DNA of 59,897 nt from assembly GCA_964414585.1 (NCBI GenBank), contig CAYPXR010000065.1:1-59897 (forward strand), read 5' to 3'. A program made the translations under genes and the position numbers. Source of the DNA: DATEMU01 sp964414585. GTDB taxonomy: Bacteria > Planctomycetota > Phycisphaerae > UBA1845 > UTPLA1. Positions 7,515 to 15,841 of the stretch are shown piece by piece; within the stretch, counting starts at the first letter, position 1; every line of letters starts with the position of its first letter. A model generated the notes under the pieces. The model was not told where the DNA came from and did not search any database. It saw nothing but the letters and a program-made list of their open reading frames with translations.

Positions 7515-8546
7515 CTACGAGCCCGATCGCACGGGCATTGCGGCGTCGACGGCGGTTATGCTTTTGATGATGAGCGGCTTGAGGGGGCGGCGGCTTTCGT
7601 CGGTGGGGACCTCGCCGAGTTTGCGGAGGGTGGCGAGGGATTGGGGTCCGGTGATCTGCGCGAAGGCGGTGTAGCGGCCATCCCACGCCGGCTGGCGCGA
7701 CAGGCAGATGAAGAATTGGCTGCTGCCGCTGTTGGGGTCGCCGGCGATCAAGGCCATGCCGACGGTGCCGATTTCAAATGGCGTGTCATTGAATTCGGGA
7801 GGGAGGCAGATACCGTCGGGGCGTTTGCCCGTACCGTCGCCGACGGGACAGCCGCCGAGAATGAACTGGTGGTTGAAGACCATGTGAAAGGTCTTGTTGT
7901 TGTAGAAGCGTTTGTCGATCAGGTCGAGGAAGTTGGCGACATGGCGCGGGGCTTTGTCGTAGAGGAGCTGCATATTCAAGGCGCCGTATTCGGTCTCCAT
8001 CACGACTTGCTTATATTGGACAATCGTGATCGTGAGCGGCGGCGCCTCGAGCGCGCCGCCGTAGGGCTTCCAGTTCAATTGATAGACGCCGGCCTGGTGA
8101 AGACCGGGATAGAATCGGGAGACATCGAATCGCAGTCCGACCGAGGCGAAGGGGGCGAGGGTGATCGAAGGGATGGGGAACTCGGGCTTTCGCGTGATGC
8201 GATCGCCCATCCTGGGGAATTCCTCGGATGCGACTTCGAGACCTTTGTAGTCGACGGCGGAGAAGATGTGCTCCAACGGCAGCCCCATTCCCCAATCGGG
8301 GCGGGAGCGACCCTCAAGGGCGCCGGGCACGACGAGCTTCACCGGTTCGTCGGTCGTGTTCTGGATGGTGAACGAAATCATGACTTCGCTTCCGACCGGG
8401 ATCGTTGTTTTGTCGGGGCGAAGCTCCGCGCGGGCCATGGAGGCCAGGGGCTTTTCGGTCGCGGTCACGGGCGGCCCCTCCAAGGGCGTGGTCTGCGAGC
8501 AGCAGGCCATCCAGACCGCGAGCATTGAATTCAACAGGCCGGTCAT
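7515..8546 (-). CDS. Cyclophilin-type peptidyl-prolyl isomerase, exported
   Basis: A 343-residue protein with an N-terminal hydrophobic segment (LLNSMLAVWMACC), then about 150 residues of a beta-rich region (EVMISFTIQNTTDEPVKL, resembling an Ig-like or intracellular-proteinase-inhibitor fold), and a C-terminal cyclophilin domain. The cyclophilin part shows the usual order: YNNKTFHMVFNHQFILGGCP, GTVGMALIAGDPNSGSSQFFICL and YTAFAQITGP. The catalytic Arg/Phe positions are altered (FHMVFN instead of FHRVI), so isomerase activity may be weak. Likely periplasmic or lipid-anchored folding helper. Confidence 0.85.
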   Translation of the reverse strand: MTGLLNSMLAVWMACCSQTTPLEGPPVTATEKPLASMARAELRPDKTTIPVGSEVMISFTIQNTTDEPVKLVVPGALEGRSRPDWGMGLPLEHIFSAVDYKGLEVASEEFPRMGDRITRKPEFPIPSITLAPFASVGLRFDVSRFYPGLHQAGVYQLNWKPYGGALEAPPLTITIVQYKQVVMETEYGALNMQLLYDKAPRHVANFLDLIDKRFYNNKTFHMVFNHQFILGGCPVGDGTGKRPDGICLPPEFNDTPFEIGTVGMALIAGDPNSGSSQFFICLSRQPAWDGRYTAFAQITGPQSLATLRKLGEVPTDESRRPLKPLIIKSITAVDAAMPVRSGS

Positions 8547-8580
8547 CTACGACTCACCGAAAAAACGCGATTGGGAAGCA

Positions 8581-10008
8581 TCAGGCCCCCGTCCCCGCAA
8601 GGACGGTGGAGATGGTACGACAGAGGATGAGGAAATCCAACTTGAGGGACCAGTTGTCGATGTAGAAGAGGTCGAGCTTCATCCATTCCTCGAAACCGAT
8701 TCGATGACGGCCCTTGATCTGCCACAGGCAAGTGAGCCCGGGCCTCATACTCAACCGTCGGCGCTGCCAACGATCGTAGCGCACGACCTCTGACGGCAGG
8801 GGCGGGCGCGGGCCGACGAGCGACATATCGCCGCGAAGGACGTTGAAGAGCTGGGGCAGTTCGTCGAGGCTCCAACGGCGCAAGAATCGCCCGATCGCGG
8901 TGATCCGTGGATCGTTCTCGATCTTGAAGACGGGGCCTTCGAGTTCGTTCATGTGCGCAAGATCCGCCTGTCGCGATTCGGCCTCGGCCTCCATGGTGCG
9001 GAATTTGAACATGAGAAATTCCCGCCCGTTGAGCCCGGAACGGCGTTGACGGAAGAAAACGGGGCCCGGCGAAGTGGCCTTGATGGCGATTGCGCATATC
9101 GTCATTATCGGCGCGGTCACAATGATTCCGATAACCGCGAATAGGACATCCAGGGCACGTTTGATCGAGAGCAATTCGGGGGAATGCGCGGCTCGGGTGT
9201 AGGCCAGCAGGGGCAGGCCGTGGAAGTCCACCAGTTCTGGCGATGAGTGGCATCTGAGCGATTCCGCCTGGACCTCGGCGGTGACGCCGATTTCCTCACA
9301 AAGCCGGATATAAGGTTGCAGCCTGACCAATTCCTCCAGCGGGGCGCAAAAAATGACCTCGTCCACGACCTGGCCGTCCAATATTGGACGAAGTTGGTCG
9401 ATGTCGCCGAGGACCGCGCCGGTCAGGGCCTGCGACGGGTCTTTCTCCCAAAAGCCCCGGAGATGTCCGAGGACCATGGGCCGGCCCAGCGCCGACGCGC
9501 GAAGGAGCCGTCGCAGTCGAACGGCGTCGCGTCCCATTCCGACAATGAGGACATGCCGCCGCTGTCGGGAACTGATCCATCGTCCCGCCAGGCTGTTTAT
9601 ACCGCGAACGGCGAGGGTGGTCGCAGGAAGCAACCCCATGACAAAGCCGATTTGGGCCCGGGGAAAAAGCTCGCGTGCGAAAAGAAGGGCCAGGCCCGCA
9701 ATCAGAAGCGACAGACAGGCGCTGGCGGCGACGCTGGTACGCAGGAGCCACTGCCAGGATCGCCAGCGAAGCTGATACCAACCGAGCCAGTTGAGGATGA
9801 AAGGCCAGCCGAGGGGAAGGAGCGCGAGGATTTTGACGTGAACTTCGCGGACGCTGCTGATCTTTCCCGGCAGCAGCTCGGGCCAATCCGTGTGCATGTA
9901 CAGTCGGCAGCGAAGGAAGTCGGCCAGGATGTAGGTCAGGATGACCGACAGGGCGTCGGCGGCGATCATTCCGACGCGAAGTTGTCGCCATGCCTTCGAG
10001 TGCGTCAT
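8581..10008 (-). CDS. Polyprenyl glycosylphosphotransferase (exopolysaccharide initiation)
   Basis: The 475-residue protein has four to five N-terminal membrane segments, a Rossmann-like central domain (HVLIVGMGRDAVRLRRLL) and a C-terminal bacterial sugar transferase domain: KRALDVLFAVIG, PGPVFFRQRRSGLNGREF, MFKFRTM, LRRWSLDELPQLFNVLRG and MSLVGPRPPLP. This is the WbaP/WcaJ/CpsE architecture, which transfers a sugar-1-phosphate to undecaprenyl phosphate at the inner face of the membrane. No other polysaccharide genes lie beside it, so it is an orphan initiating enzyme here. The sugar specificity cannot be read. Confidence 0.92.
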   Translation of the reverse strand: MTHSKAWRQLRVGMIAADALSVILTYILADFLRCRLYMHTDWPELLPGKISSVREVHVKILALLPLGWPFILNWLGWYQLRWRSWQWLLRTSVAASACLSLLIAGLALLFARELFPRAQIGFVMGLLPATTLAVRGINSLAGRWISSRQRRHVLIVGMGRDAVRLRRLLRASALGRPMVLGHLRGFWEKDPSQALTGAVLGDIDQLRPILDGQVVDEVIFCAPLEELVRLQPYIRLCEEIGVTAEVQAESLRCHSSPELVDFHGLPLLAYTRAAHSPELLSIKRALDVLFAVIGIIVTAPIMTICAIAIKATSPGPVFFRQRRSGLNGREFLMFKFRTMEAEAESRQADLAHMNELEGPVFKIENDPRITAIGRFLRRWSLDELPQLFNVLRGDMSLVGPRPPLPSEVVRYDRWQRRRLSMRPGLTCLWQIKGRHRIGFEEWMKLDLFYIDNWSLKLDFLILCRTISTVLAGTGA

Positions 10009-10331
10009 GTCAGGTACGAATCAAGGTTGAAGCACGCGAGGACACATAGGACTTGGCGATCCGCCCCGAGACGAACCGTCCGGTAGGGTCGCAAGTTTCA
10101 CCGGCGGATAATCTTAGCGGGACCGGCGATGTCAGGCAACGGACGGGCGCCGACACTCTAGCGCGGAATTCACATGCTCCACACGAAGGTCTAACACAGA
10201 AGGGGTAATTTCGTGATTGAACATTTTACTACTCCACCCACTTCCACTCGCCGTCCTGACCGCGACTATCAGGGCGGCCATTTCTTTTTACGAAGTGGGG
10301 CGGCGCGTCGACAATAAGCCGACAGGCGAAG
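10009..10331. other. Intergenic gap with one strong hairpin
   Basis: No gene is seen. A 9-bp stem (10251-10259 with 10269-10277, one G-T pair) is followed on the plus strand by a T-rich run at 10282-10287, so it looks like a rho-independent terminator read in the plus direction, although no plus-strand gene precedes it. It may instead mark the end of the minus-strand tRNA transcript. Confidence 0.35.
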
Positions 10332-10413
10332 TGCGCGAGGGGGGACTCGAACCCCCACGGGTTTCCCCACAGGATCCTAAATCCTGCGCGTCTGCCAGTT
10401 CCGCCACTCGCGC
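10332..10413 (-). tRNA. tRNA-Leu (anticodon UAG)
   Basis: The 82-nt minus-strand sequence forms a complete cloverleaf: 7-bp acceptor (GCGCGAG / CTCGCGC), a D arm containing GGCGGAACTGGCAGACGC, an anticodon stem GGAT / ATCC around TTTAGGA giving UAG, a class II long variable arm (TGGGGAAACCCGT) and a GGGGG TTCGAGT CCCCC T arm. The discriminator is A. CCA is not encoded. Confidence 0.95.
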
Positions 10414-10466
10414 GCGGGTTTCGCGTCGAATTGTCACGGTGGATTAAATCGGGGTCAACGGCGAGA

Positions 10467-11684
10467 TTACTTGCGGCCGGCGAGGATGCCCCAGATGCCG
10501 GTGCCGAGGGCGATCGCGCCGAGACCGCCGAAGACGCTGTAATGAATAACGTCCTTGGCGATCGGCGATAGAAACTCGGGCCAGACGCCCTGGAGCTGTG
10601 CGGCCGTGGCGAGGCCGACGAGCGCCAGGCTGATGACACCGAGGATCAGGGTGATGTTGATGGGAATCGCGCCGGCCATGGCGGCGGCGGCCATCGGTCG
10701 GAAGCTCGTCGGCGCGCCGGCCGCCGCGACGGGCGCGGTCGGGTAGGCATCCGACTCGGAAACGGTCTGAGTTCCGCCGCTGTCGCTGACGGTCTCGGCG
10801 GCTTCGATGACTTCGACGGCTTCGTCCTGGGTTTCGGCGGCTTCGGTGGGAGAGATGACGTCCAGCAAGGCGGCGCCGAGGCTCGTGTCGTCGCTTTCCT
10901 GCGTCAAATCCAAAAGACCGCTGCCACTGCCGACCGGCTCCATTTCGGGAACGCCGGAGGAGATTCGCGTTTCGCCCATCGGATCGACGTCGATTTTCAA
11001 TTCGTCGTCGTCGAAGACGCTGATGCCGACTTTGCCGGTCTTGCCCGGCTCTTTGGCAGCCGGTTTGGGCGGCGGCGCCGCCGGTTCATCGAGACCGGTG
11101 GCTTCCAAGCTGATGATGCTCGAACCGGAGAGGCCGAGATCCGGGACTTCGAGATCGGCGGATTCCGGCGCCTTGGTTTCCGGCAGCGCCGGTGAGAGAC
11201 CGATTCCGGAGTCTCCACCGGTGGGAAGCAGATCGATCTCGCTGGAGAGTTCGGGGATTTCGATTTCCGGTTCCTTCTCCTTGGGTGCGGCCGGGAGATT
11301 TTCGGGGAATGAATCGGCGTCCAACTCCAGGGGCGGCGAGGCTTCCTTTTCCGAAGGTTCTTCGACGCCCGGGCTGGGGGTGTGCGCATCGAGAATGCCC
11401 AGGCTCGACGATTCGTCGGCCAGGCTGGAGAGGGCGGAGGCGAACGTATCCGTTTGCCCCTCGCCGCTGACCTGCGGACTCATATCTTCGGCGGCGGCGA
11501 GATCGACGATGCTGCTGTCTTCCTTGGCGGCAATCCGCGTGATCTCCTCGCGTTTGAAGAAGACCTTGCCGGCGTCGCGCAGCTCGTGGAGGCTGCCGTC
11601 GGCGACCATGGCCTTGACCTCGGCGTCAGATTTGCCGAGCAATTCGCAGGCTTCGTTAAACGTGCAATATTCTTTCTTCGCCAT
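10467..11684 (-). CDS. Membrane-anchored HTH protein with acidic linker
   Basis: The 405-residue protein has three parts. Residues 1-50 form a MerR/excisionase-like helix-turn-helix (FNEACELLGKSDAEVKAMVADGSLHELRDAGKVFFKREEI). Residues 60-320 are a low-complexity, strongly acidic Pro/Ser/Glu-rich linker. Two transmembrane segments follow near the C-terminus (INITLILGVISLALVGLATAA and GGLGAIALGTGIWGILA). This build is known in planctomycete genomes without assigned function. It could be a membrane-tethered DNA- or protein-binding adaptor. The start is the ATG with AKKEYCTF. The next gene downstream in transcription is tRNA-Leu. Confidence 0.75.
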   Translation of the reverse strand: MAKKEYCTFNEACELLGKSDAEVKAMVADGSLHELRDAGKVFFKREEITRIAAKEDSSIVDLAAAEDMSPQVSGEGQTDTFASALSSLADESSSLGILDAHTPSPGVEEPSEKEASPPLELDADSFPENLPAAPKEKEPEIEIPELSSEIDLLPTGGDSGIGLSPALPETKAPESADLEVPDLGLSGSSIISLEATGLDEPAAPPPKPAAKEPGKTGKVGISVFDDDELKIDVDPMGETRISSGVPEMEPVGSGSGLLDLTQESDDTSLGAALLDVISPTEAAETQDEAVEVIEAAETVSDSGGTQTVSESDAYPTAPVAAAGAPTSFRPMAAAAMAGAIPINITLILGVISLALVGLATAAQLQGVWPEFLSPIAKDVIHYSVFGGLGAIALGTGIWGILAGRK

Positions 11685-11714
11685 GATGATCCGATTCCCA
11701 CTCTCAGGTCTGAA

Positions 11715-12242
11715 TTACTGGTCGCTTTTCTTGTTCGTTGCCGGGGCCATTTGACCGGCCGCGGGCGGAATGCCGGGGACGGTGATGCCCAGGGCCTCGT
11801 CGCCGCTTTCGTCGCCGCCTTGTCGTTCGCGGCGTTCCTTGATTCGGCGCTGGTCGTCGAGCATGGCCTTGACTTCGTCCTTGGTCGGGCCGTCGTAGTT
11901 ATAGTCTTCCAGATAGCGGTCGAAATCGAAGGAGCGTGCCGCGACGAGCCGCATCTTGCGGGTCGTGGGGAGGTACTGGTAGCACCAGAGCGTACGATTA
12001 TCGACGTCCATCATGTACACGCCGTAGCTGTTCTTATCGAGCTGGCCGGTGAAGGCAAAGAGGCCTCGTGCGCCGACCATGGGGGAATCGGCGAAGGCCC
12101 GCGTGAGGAGCGGTTGGCCCAGGCCGCGCGTCAGCAGCGCGGTCGCGATGATCGCCAGCAGCAGGGCGATGATCCACAAAACAGTTTGTCGTTGTCGCGG
12201 GACAACGGCGACGTCGGCGCGGACCGTGCGATCGGTATCCAT
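11715..12242 (-). CDS. Single-pass membrane protein, unknown function
   Basis: Using the ATG at 12242 (MDTDRTVRAD, preceded by a weak GAGGA) the product is 175 residues. An upstream in-frame GTG at 12278 lacks a ribosome binding site. There is one transmembrane helix (VLWIIALLLAIIATALLT), then a beta-rich domain containing GLFAFTGQLDKNSYGVYMMDVDNRTLWCYQYLP and the acidic DFDRYLEDYNYDGPTKDEV, and a Pro/Lys tail. The pattern recurs in planctomycetes, often beside the HTH-membrane protein that follows it here by 30 bp, suggesting a shared operon and related function. Confidence 0.65.
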   Translation of the reverse strand: MDTDRTVRADVAVVPRQRQTVLWIIALLLAIIATALLTRGLGQPLLTRAFADSPMVGARGLFAFTGQLDKNSYGVYMMDVDNRTLWCYQYLPTTRKMRLVAARSFDFDRYLEDYNYDGPTKDEVKAMLDDQRRIKERRERQGGDESGDEALGITVPGIPPAAGQMAPATNKKSDQ

Positions 12243-12321
12243 GGCAATCGTCCTCGGACTAGTCCCCCGTTTGCCCACCCAGTATTTATCATTATAGACG
12301 AAAACCCGGTCATCTCAAGCC

Positions 12322-12352
12322 TTGCGACAGGTCATTCGTCGAGGGCTATACT
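12322..12352 (+). promoter_or_regulatory. Predicted pabB promoter, start near ATG
   Basis: TATACT (12347-12352) lies 8 nt before the pabB ATG. An upstream GCGACA (12324-12329, 17-bp spacing) or TTGCGA (12322-12327, 19-bp spacing) could be the -35. Transcription would begin at or next to the ATG, so the mRNA may be leaderless. No Shine-Dalgarno lies between. Confidence 0.45.
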
Positions 12353-12360
12353 GCTTTCCC

Positions 12361-13812
12361 ATGGCCCATGAAAAGCCGATTCGCTGGTTTTCGCGGACGA
12401 TCGAACCGCCCGGTAACGTCGAGGCGCTTCGCAGAGCCATCTCCGCCCGGCCGGGCGCGGCGATGCTGGAATCGCACGGCATCGGCGACGGCGGCGGTCG
12501 TTACTCGATTTATGGGTGGGAGCCGGTGCAGCGGATTTGCGTCACGGCGGATTCGGGTGTGGATCCGTTTGCGGAACTGGCGGATTTGTGCCGTCCTTGG
12601 ATGACGATCGATGGGATTCGCGACCTCCCGTTTGTTGGCGGATGGGTCGGCGTTCTGGGTTATGAGGCGGGGCGGTTTGTCGAGCCGGCGGCCGGGTGGA
12701 AACACGTCGACGGCCGGTTGCCGCTGTCGCATTGGGGGCTTTTTGACACGGTGTTGATCCACGATCGGCGCGAAGGCTGTTGGCTGGCAGCGGGCGTCGA
12801 ATTGCCGGAACGATTCGGAGTTCGGAGGCCGACCTTCGATGATCGCATTCGAACGATGGAGGGGTTCGTTCGTGGATGCAACACGGATGAGAAGGGGCGC
12901 GAAAGCGCGGTGTCGCGCGGCGGCAAATGGAATTACGGACGGGCGGCGTATTTCAAAAAGGTCGCTCAGATCCTGGAGTACATCCGCGCCGGCGACGTAT
13001 TTCAGGCCAACCTGGCGCGGCGGTTTCGCGCGAGACTGGACGGTGGTGCGCCTTCGCTTTACGAGCGGCTCTGCGCGACGAATTCCGCGCCGTTTGCGGG
13101 GTATCTCGATCTGATGGGCACCCAGGTGTTGTCGTCGTCCCCGGAACTTTTTTTGGCGCTTCGAGGCCGGGAGGTCGTGACGCGGCCGATCAAAGGGACT
13201 CGGCCGCGCGGTGAAATCGCGACGACGGATGAACTTGCGCGGCGGGCGCTGGCCGAGAGCGACAAGGACCGGGCCGAGCTGAACATGATCGTCGATCTGG
13301 AGCGCAACGATTTGGGGCGGGTCTGCGATTACGGCTCGGTCCGCGTCGTCGACGATGGAACCATCGAGGCGCACCCGACGGTTTTTCATCGGACGGCCAC
13401 CGTCGTGGGCCGTTTGCGCGAGAACGTGGATGCCATCGATTTGCTGCGGGCGACGTTTCCCGGCGGGTCGATCACCGGCGCGCCGAAGGTTCGGGCGATG
13501 CAGATCATTCAGGAATTGGAGCCGGACGCACGCGGGGCATACTGCGGGGCGATCGGTTACATCAGCCTGAACGGCGATCTACAACTCAATCTGGCGATTC
13601 GCACGATGACGGTCGCGGAGGGCGTCGTCGATTTGTCGGTGGGCGGCGCGATCGTCGCGGACAGCGATCCGGAGGAGGAATATCTCGAGTTGGAAGCGAA
13701 GGCGGCGGGGATGCTGGCGGCGCTGGGACTAAAAGAGGAGACCGAGGCGCGACGATCCGTTCACGAGGCGGCCGAGGGCGGCGCTCCAAGCCGGGAGCCG
13801 GTACTGCGATGA
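12361..13812 (+). CDS. pabB: Aminodeoxychorismate synthase component I
   Basis: The 483-residue chorismate-utilising enzyme starts at ATG 12361. The conserved C-terminal motifs of the anthranilate synthase/PabB family are present: DVFQANLARRF, SSSPELFL, TRPIKGTRPRG, NMIVDLERNDLGRVC, HRTATVVG, PGGSITGAPK and GAYCGAIGYIS. The Ser/Thr-Ala context and the overlap with a class IV aminotransferase (ADC lyase) support PabB over TrpE. It converts chorismate to 4-amino-4-deoxychorismate with ammonia from a PabA glutaminase, which is not in the window. First gene of pabB-pabC-nif3. Confidence 0.9.
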   Translation: MAHEKPIRWFSRTIEPPGNVEALRRAISARPGAAMLESHGIGDGGGRYSIYGWEPVQRICVTADSGVDPFAELADLCRPWMTIDGIRDLPFVGGWVGVLGYEAGRFVEPAAGWKHVDGRLPLSHWGLFDTVLIHDRREGCWLAAGVELPERFGVRRPTFDDRIRTMEGFVRGCNTDEKGRESAVSRGGKWNYGRAAYFKKVAQILEYIRAGDVFQANLARRFRARLDGGAPSLYERLCATNSAPFAGYLDLMGTQVLSSSPELFLALRGREVVTRPIKGTRPRGEIATTDELARRALAESDKDRAELNMIVDLERNDLGRVCDYGSVRVVDDGTIEAHPTVFHRTATVVGRLRENVDAIDLLRATFPGGSITGAPKVRAMQIIQELEPDARGAYCGAIGYISLNGDLQLNLAIRTMTVAEGVVDLSVGGAIVADSDPEEEYLELEAKAAGMLAALGLKEETEARRSVHEAAEGGAPSREPVLR

Positions 13813-14687
13813 GTCAGCGCGAAGAGTGGGTTTTTTTGAACGGGCACGTCGTCCCGGCCGTGGAGGCGACGATCTCAATTCATGACGCGGGTTTCACTCA
13901 TGCGGCGGGACTCTTTGAGACGCTGCGCGCCTATCGCGGCCGGGTGATGCGGTTCGACGATCACGTGGAGCGGTTGATCAAGTCGGCGGCGATTCTGGGA
14001 ATGCAGATTCCCGTCGATAAACATTTGATTCAACAAGGCGTGTCCGACGTATTGCAAGTCAACGAGCTGCCGGACGCGCGGCTGCGGATTGTTCTGACGC
14101 CGGGGAGCATCCCGCGGCCGGGGCAGCCGGAAGAAAATCCGATGCCGCCGACGACGCTCATTACCGCCGATGCGGTTCGGCCCTATCCGCCGGAGTTGTA
14201 CAAGAGCGGAATGCGGGTATGCATCTGCCCGTACAAGCAGAATCGGCTCGATCCATTGGCGGGTCACAAGACGCTGGCGTATTTGCCGCGGCTTTTGGCG
14301 ATGAAGGACGCGGCGGATCGGCGTTGCAACGAGTCGCTCTGGTTCACGACGGAGAACCGGCTGGCGGAAGGGTCGGTGTGCAATGTTTTCATCGTTCACG
14401 AGGGGACGATTTTCACGCCGCCGCTGGATACGCCGGTGCTGCCGGGAACGGTGCGCAAGGCCGTTCTTGAATTGGCGCAGGCCAACGGAATTCCGATGGA
14501 AGAGCGATCGATCGACATCGAGACGCTGCTGGCGGCGAGCGAAGTTTTCCTGACGGGCAGCGTTCTGGAGATCATGCCGGTGACGTCGATCGAAAAGCAC
14601 CAGGTCGGAGAAGGGTTGCCGGGGAAGACGACGAAACGCCTGGCGGAGTTGTACAAAGAGCTGGTTTCGCGAGAGTGCGGCGGATGA
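13809..14687 (+). CDS. pabC: Aminodeoxychorismate lyase (class IV aminotransferase)
   Basis: A 292-residue fold-type IV PLP enzyme starting in an ATGA overlap with pabB. Diagnostic motifs: VEATISIHDAGFTHAAGLFETLRAY (residues 14-40, shown in part), the PLP lysine in AGHKTLAYLPRL, ENRLAEGSVCNVF and TPPLDTPVLPGTVR. Coupling to pabB argues for ADC lyase, which makes p-aminobenzoate for folate. A branched-chain or D-amino-acid aminotransferase role is the alternative, because the fold is shared. Confidence 0.85.
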   Translation: MSQREEWVFLNGHVVPAVEATISIHDAGFTHAAGLFETLRAYRGRVMRFDDHVERLIKSAAILGMQIPVDKHLIQQGVSDVLQVNELPDARLRIVLTPGSIPRPGQPEENPMPPTTLITADAVRPYPPELYKSGMRVCICPYKQNRLDPLAGHKTLAYLPRLLAMKDAADRRCNESLWFTTENRLAEGSVCNVFIVHEGTIFTPPLDTPVLPGTVRKAVLELAQANGIPMEERSIDIETLLAASEVFLTGSVLEIMPVTSIEKHQVGEGLPGKTTKRLAELYKELVSRECGG

Positions 14688-15835
14688 AACGTCGAAACCT
14701 CAAAAAGCCGAAACGTCAGGATATTGCCAGCCTTTGTGAGGCGATGGAGCAGATTGCCCCGACGTGGGCGGCGGCGGAGTGGGACAATGTCGGTTTGCTC
14801 GCGGGCGCGCGGCATTGGCCGCTGGGGCGCGTCTTGCTCACGATCGATCTAACGCCGTCGGTGCTCGATGAAGCAATCCGGGGAAGGTGCGATGCGATCG
14901 TGACGTACCATCCGCCGATTTTTCGACCGGTGAAACGGATGATCGCGGATCGCCGGCAGACCGAGGGATTGGCGGCGGAGGCCTTTACACAACGTATCGC
15001 GGTTTATTCCCCGCACACGGCGCTCGACTGCGCGCCGGGCGGGACGAACGATGTGCTGGCCGGTTTCGCGGGGTTGGAGGAGGTCCGGCCTTTTGAAGCG
15101 GCCGCCTTGTCGGAGCGTTCGTGCAAGCTGGTGGTGTTCGTTCCGGCGGAGCATGTCGAGCGAGTGGCGGAGTCCGTCTTCTCGGCGGGGGCGGGGCGGA
15201 TCGGCGCCTATGAGAAGTGCAGCTATCGCCTCGATGGCGTGGGGACTTTTTTTGGAAGTGAATCGACCGCCCCGGTCGTCGGGCGCAAAGGGCGGTTGGA
15301 GCGGGTGAACGAGGTACGGCTGGAGGTCCTCTTTCCGCGGACACGCCTTGCGGCCGTGACGATGGCGGTGCGGCGGAGCCATCCTTATGAGGAACCGGCG
15401 TTCGATGTTTATCCGCTTGAAGGGTTGTCCGACGGGAAGACGGGTCAGGGGCGCGTTGGGAGATTTACCAAGATCGTGACGTTGGGAGTTCTGGCCAGGC
15501 GGCTGGCGACGACGACCCGTGCGCCGTGTGCGATGCGGATCGGGCGGGCCGGCGCGCGGCTTCGTCGCGGATATGTTTGCGTTGGCGCGGCCGGTTCGTT
15601 GCCATTTGAGATTCCCGGCGAATCGTTGGGGTCAGGCGATGTGGTCATCACCGGCGAAATCCGTCATCATGACGCCTTGCGTTACGAGCGATGCGGAGCC
15701 GCGGCGATCGCGCTGGGACATTCCGTGAGCGAGCGGCCCGTGTTGATGCCGCTGGCGTCGAAGTTGAGAACGCTGTTGCCGGGCGTGGCGGTGGTGGTCA
15801 GCCGGGCGGATCGCGATCCCTTTGAGGCGGTTTGA
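14684..15835 (+). CDS. Nif3-like dinuclear metal-centre protein
   Basis: A 383-residue protein starting at ATG 14684, which overlaps the pabC stop by 4 nt; the GTG at 14675 is a weaker alternative. It belongs to the NIF3/DUF34 family: EWDNVGLLAG near the start, the metal motifs TYHPPIF and YSPHTALDCAPGGTND, a middle inserted domain (CutA-like, with SHPYEEPAFDVYPLE) and the C-terminal GAAGSLPFEI and GEIRHHDALRY with metal ligands. Often annotated as a GTP cyclohydrolase I type 2 homologue, which would match the folate context, but the real reaction is not settled. The N-terminal 15 residues are very basic. Confidence 0.88.
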   Translation: MKRRNLKKPKRQDIASLCEAMEQIAPTWAAAEWDNVGLLAGARHWPLGRVLLTIDLTPSVLDEAIRGRCDAIVTYHPPIFRPVKRMIADRRQTEGLAAEAFTQRIAVYSPHTALDCAPGGTNDVLAGFAGLEEVRPFEAAALSERSCKLVVFVPAEHVERVAESVFSAGAGRIGAYEKCSYRLDGVGTFFGSESTAPVVGRKGRLERVNEVRLEVLFPRTRLAAVTMAVRRSHPYEEPAFDVYPLEGLSDGKTGQGRVGRFTKIVTLGVLARRLATTTRAPCAMRIGRAGARLRRGYVCVGAAGSLPFEIPGESLGSGDVVITGEIRHHDALRYERCGAAAIALGHSVSERPVLMPLASKLRTLLPGVAVVVSRADRDPFEAV

Positions 15836-15841
15836 GATTAC

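Noticed and set aside
6265..7674. 469-codon open frame on the plus strand
   Set aside because: Antisense to dnaX and running through the SRP RNA gene; composition is that of a reverse-strand shadow.
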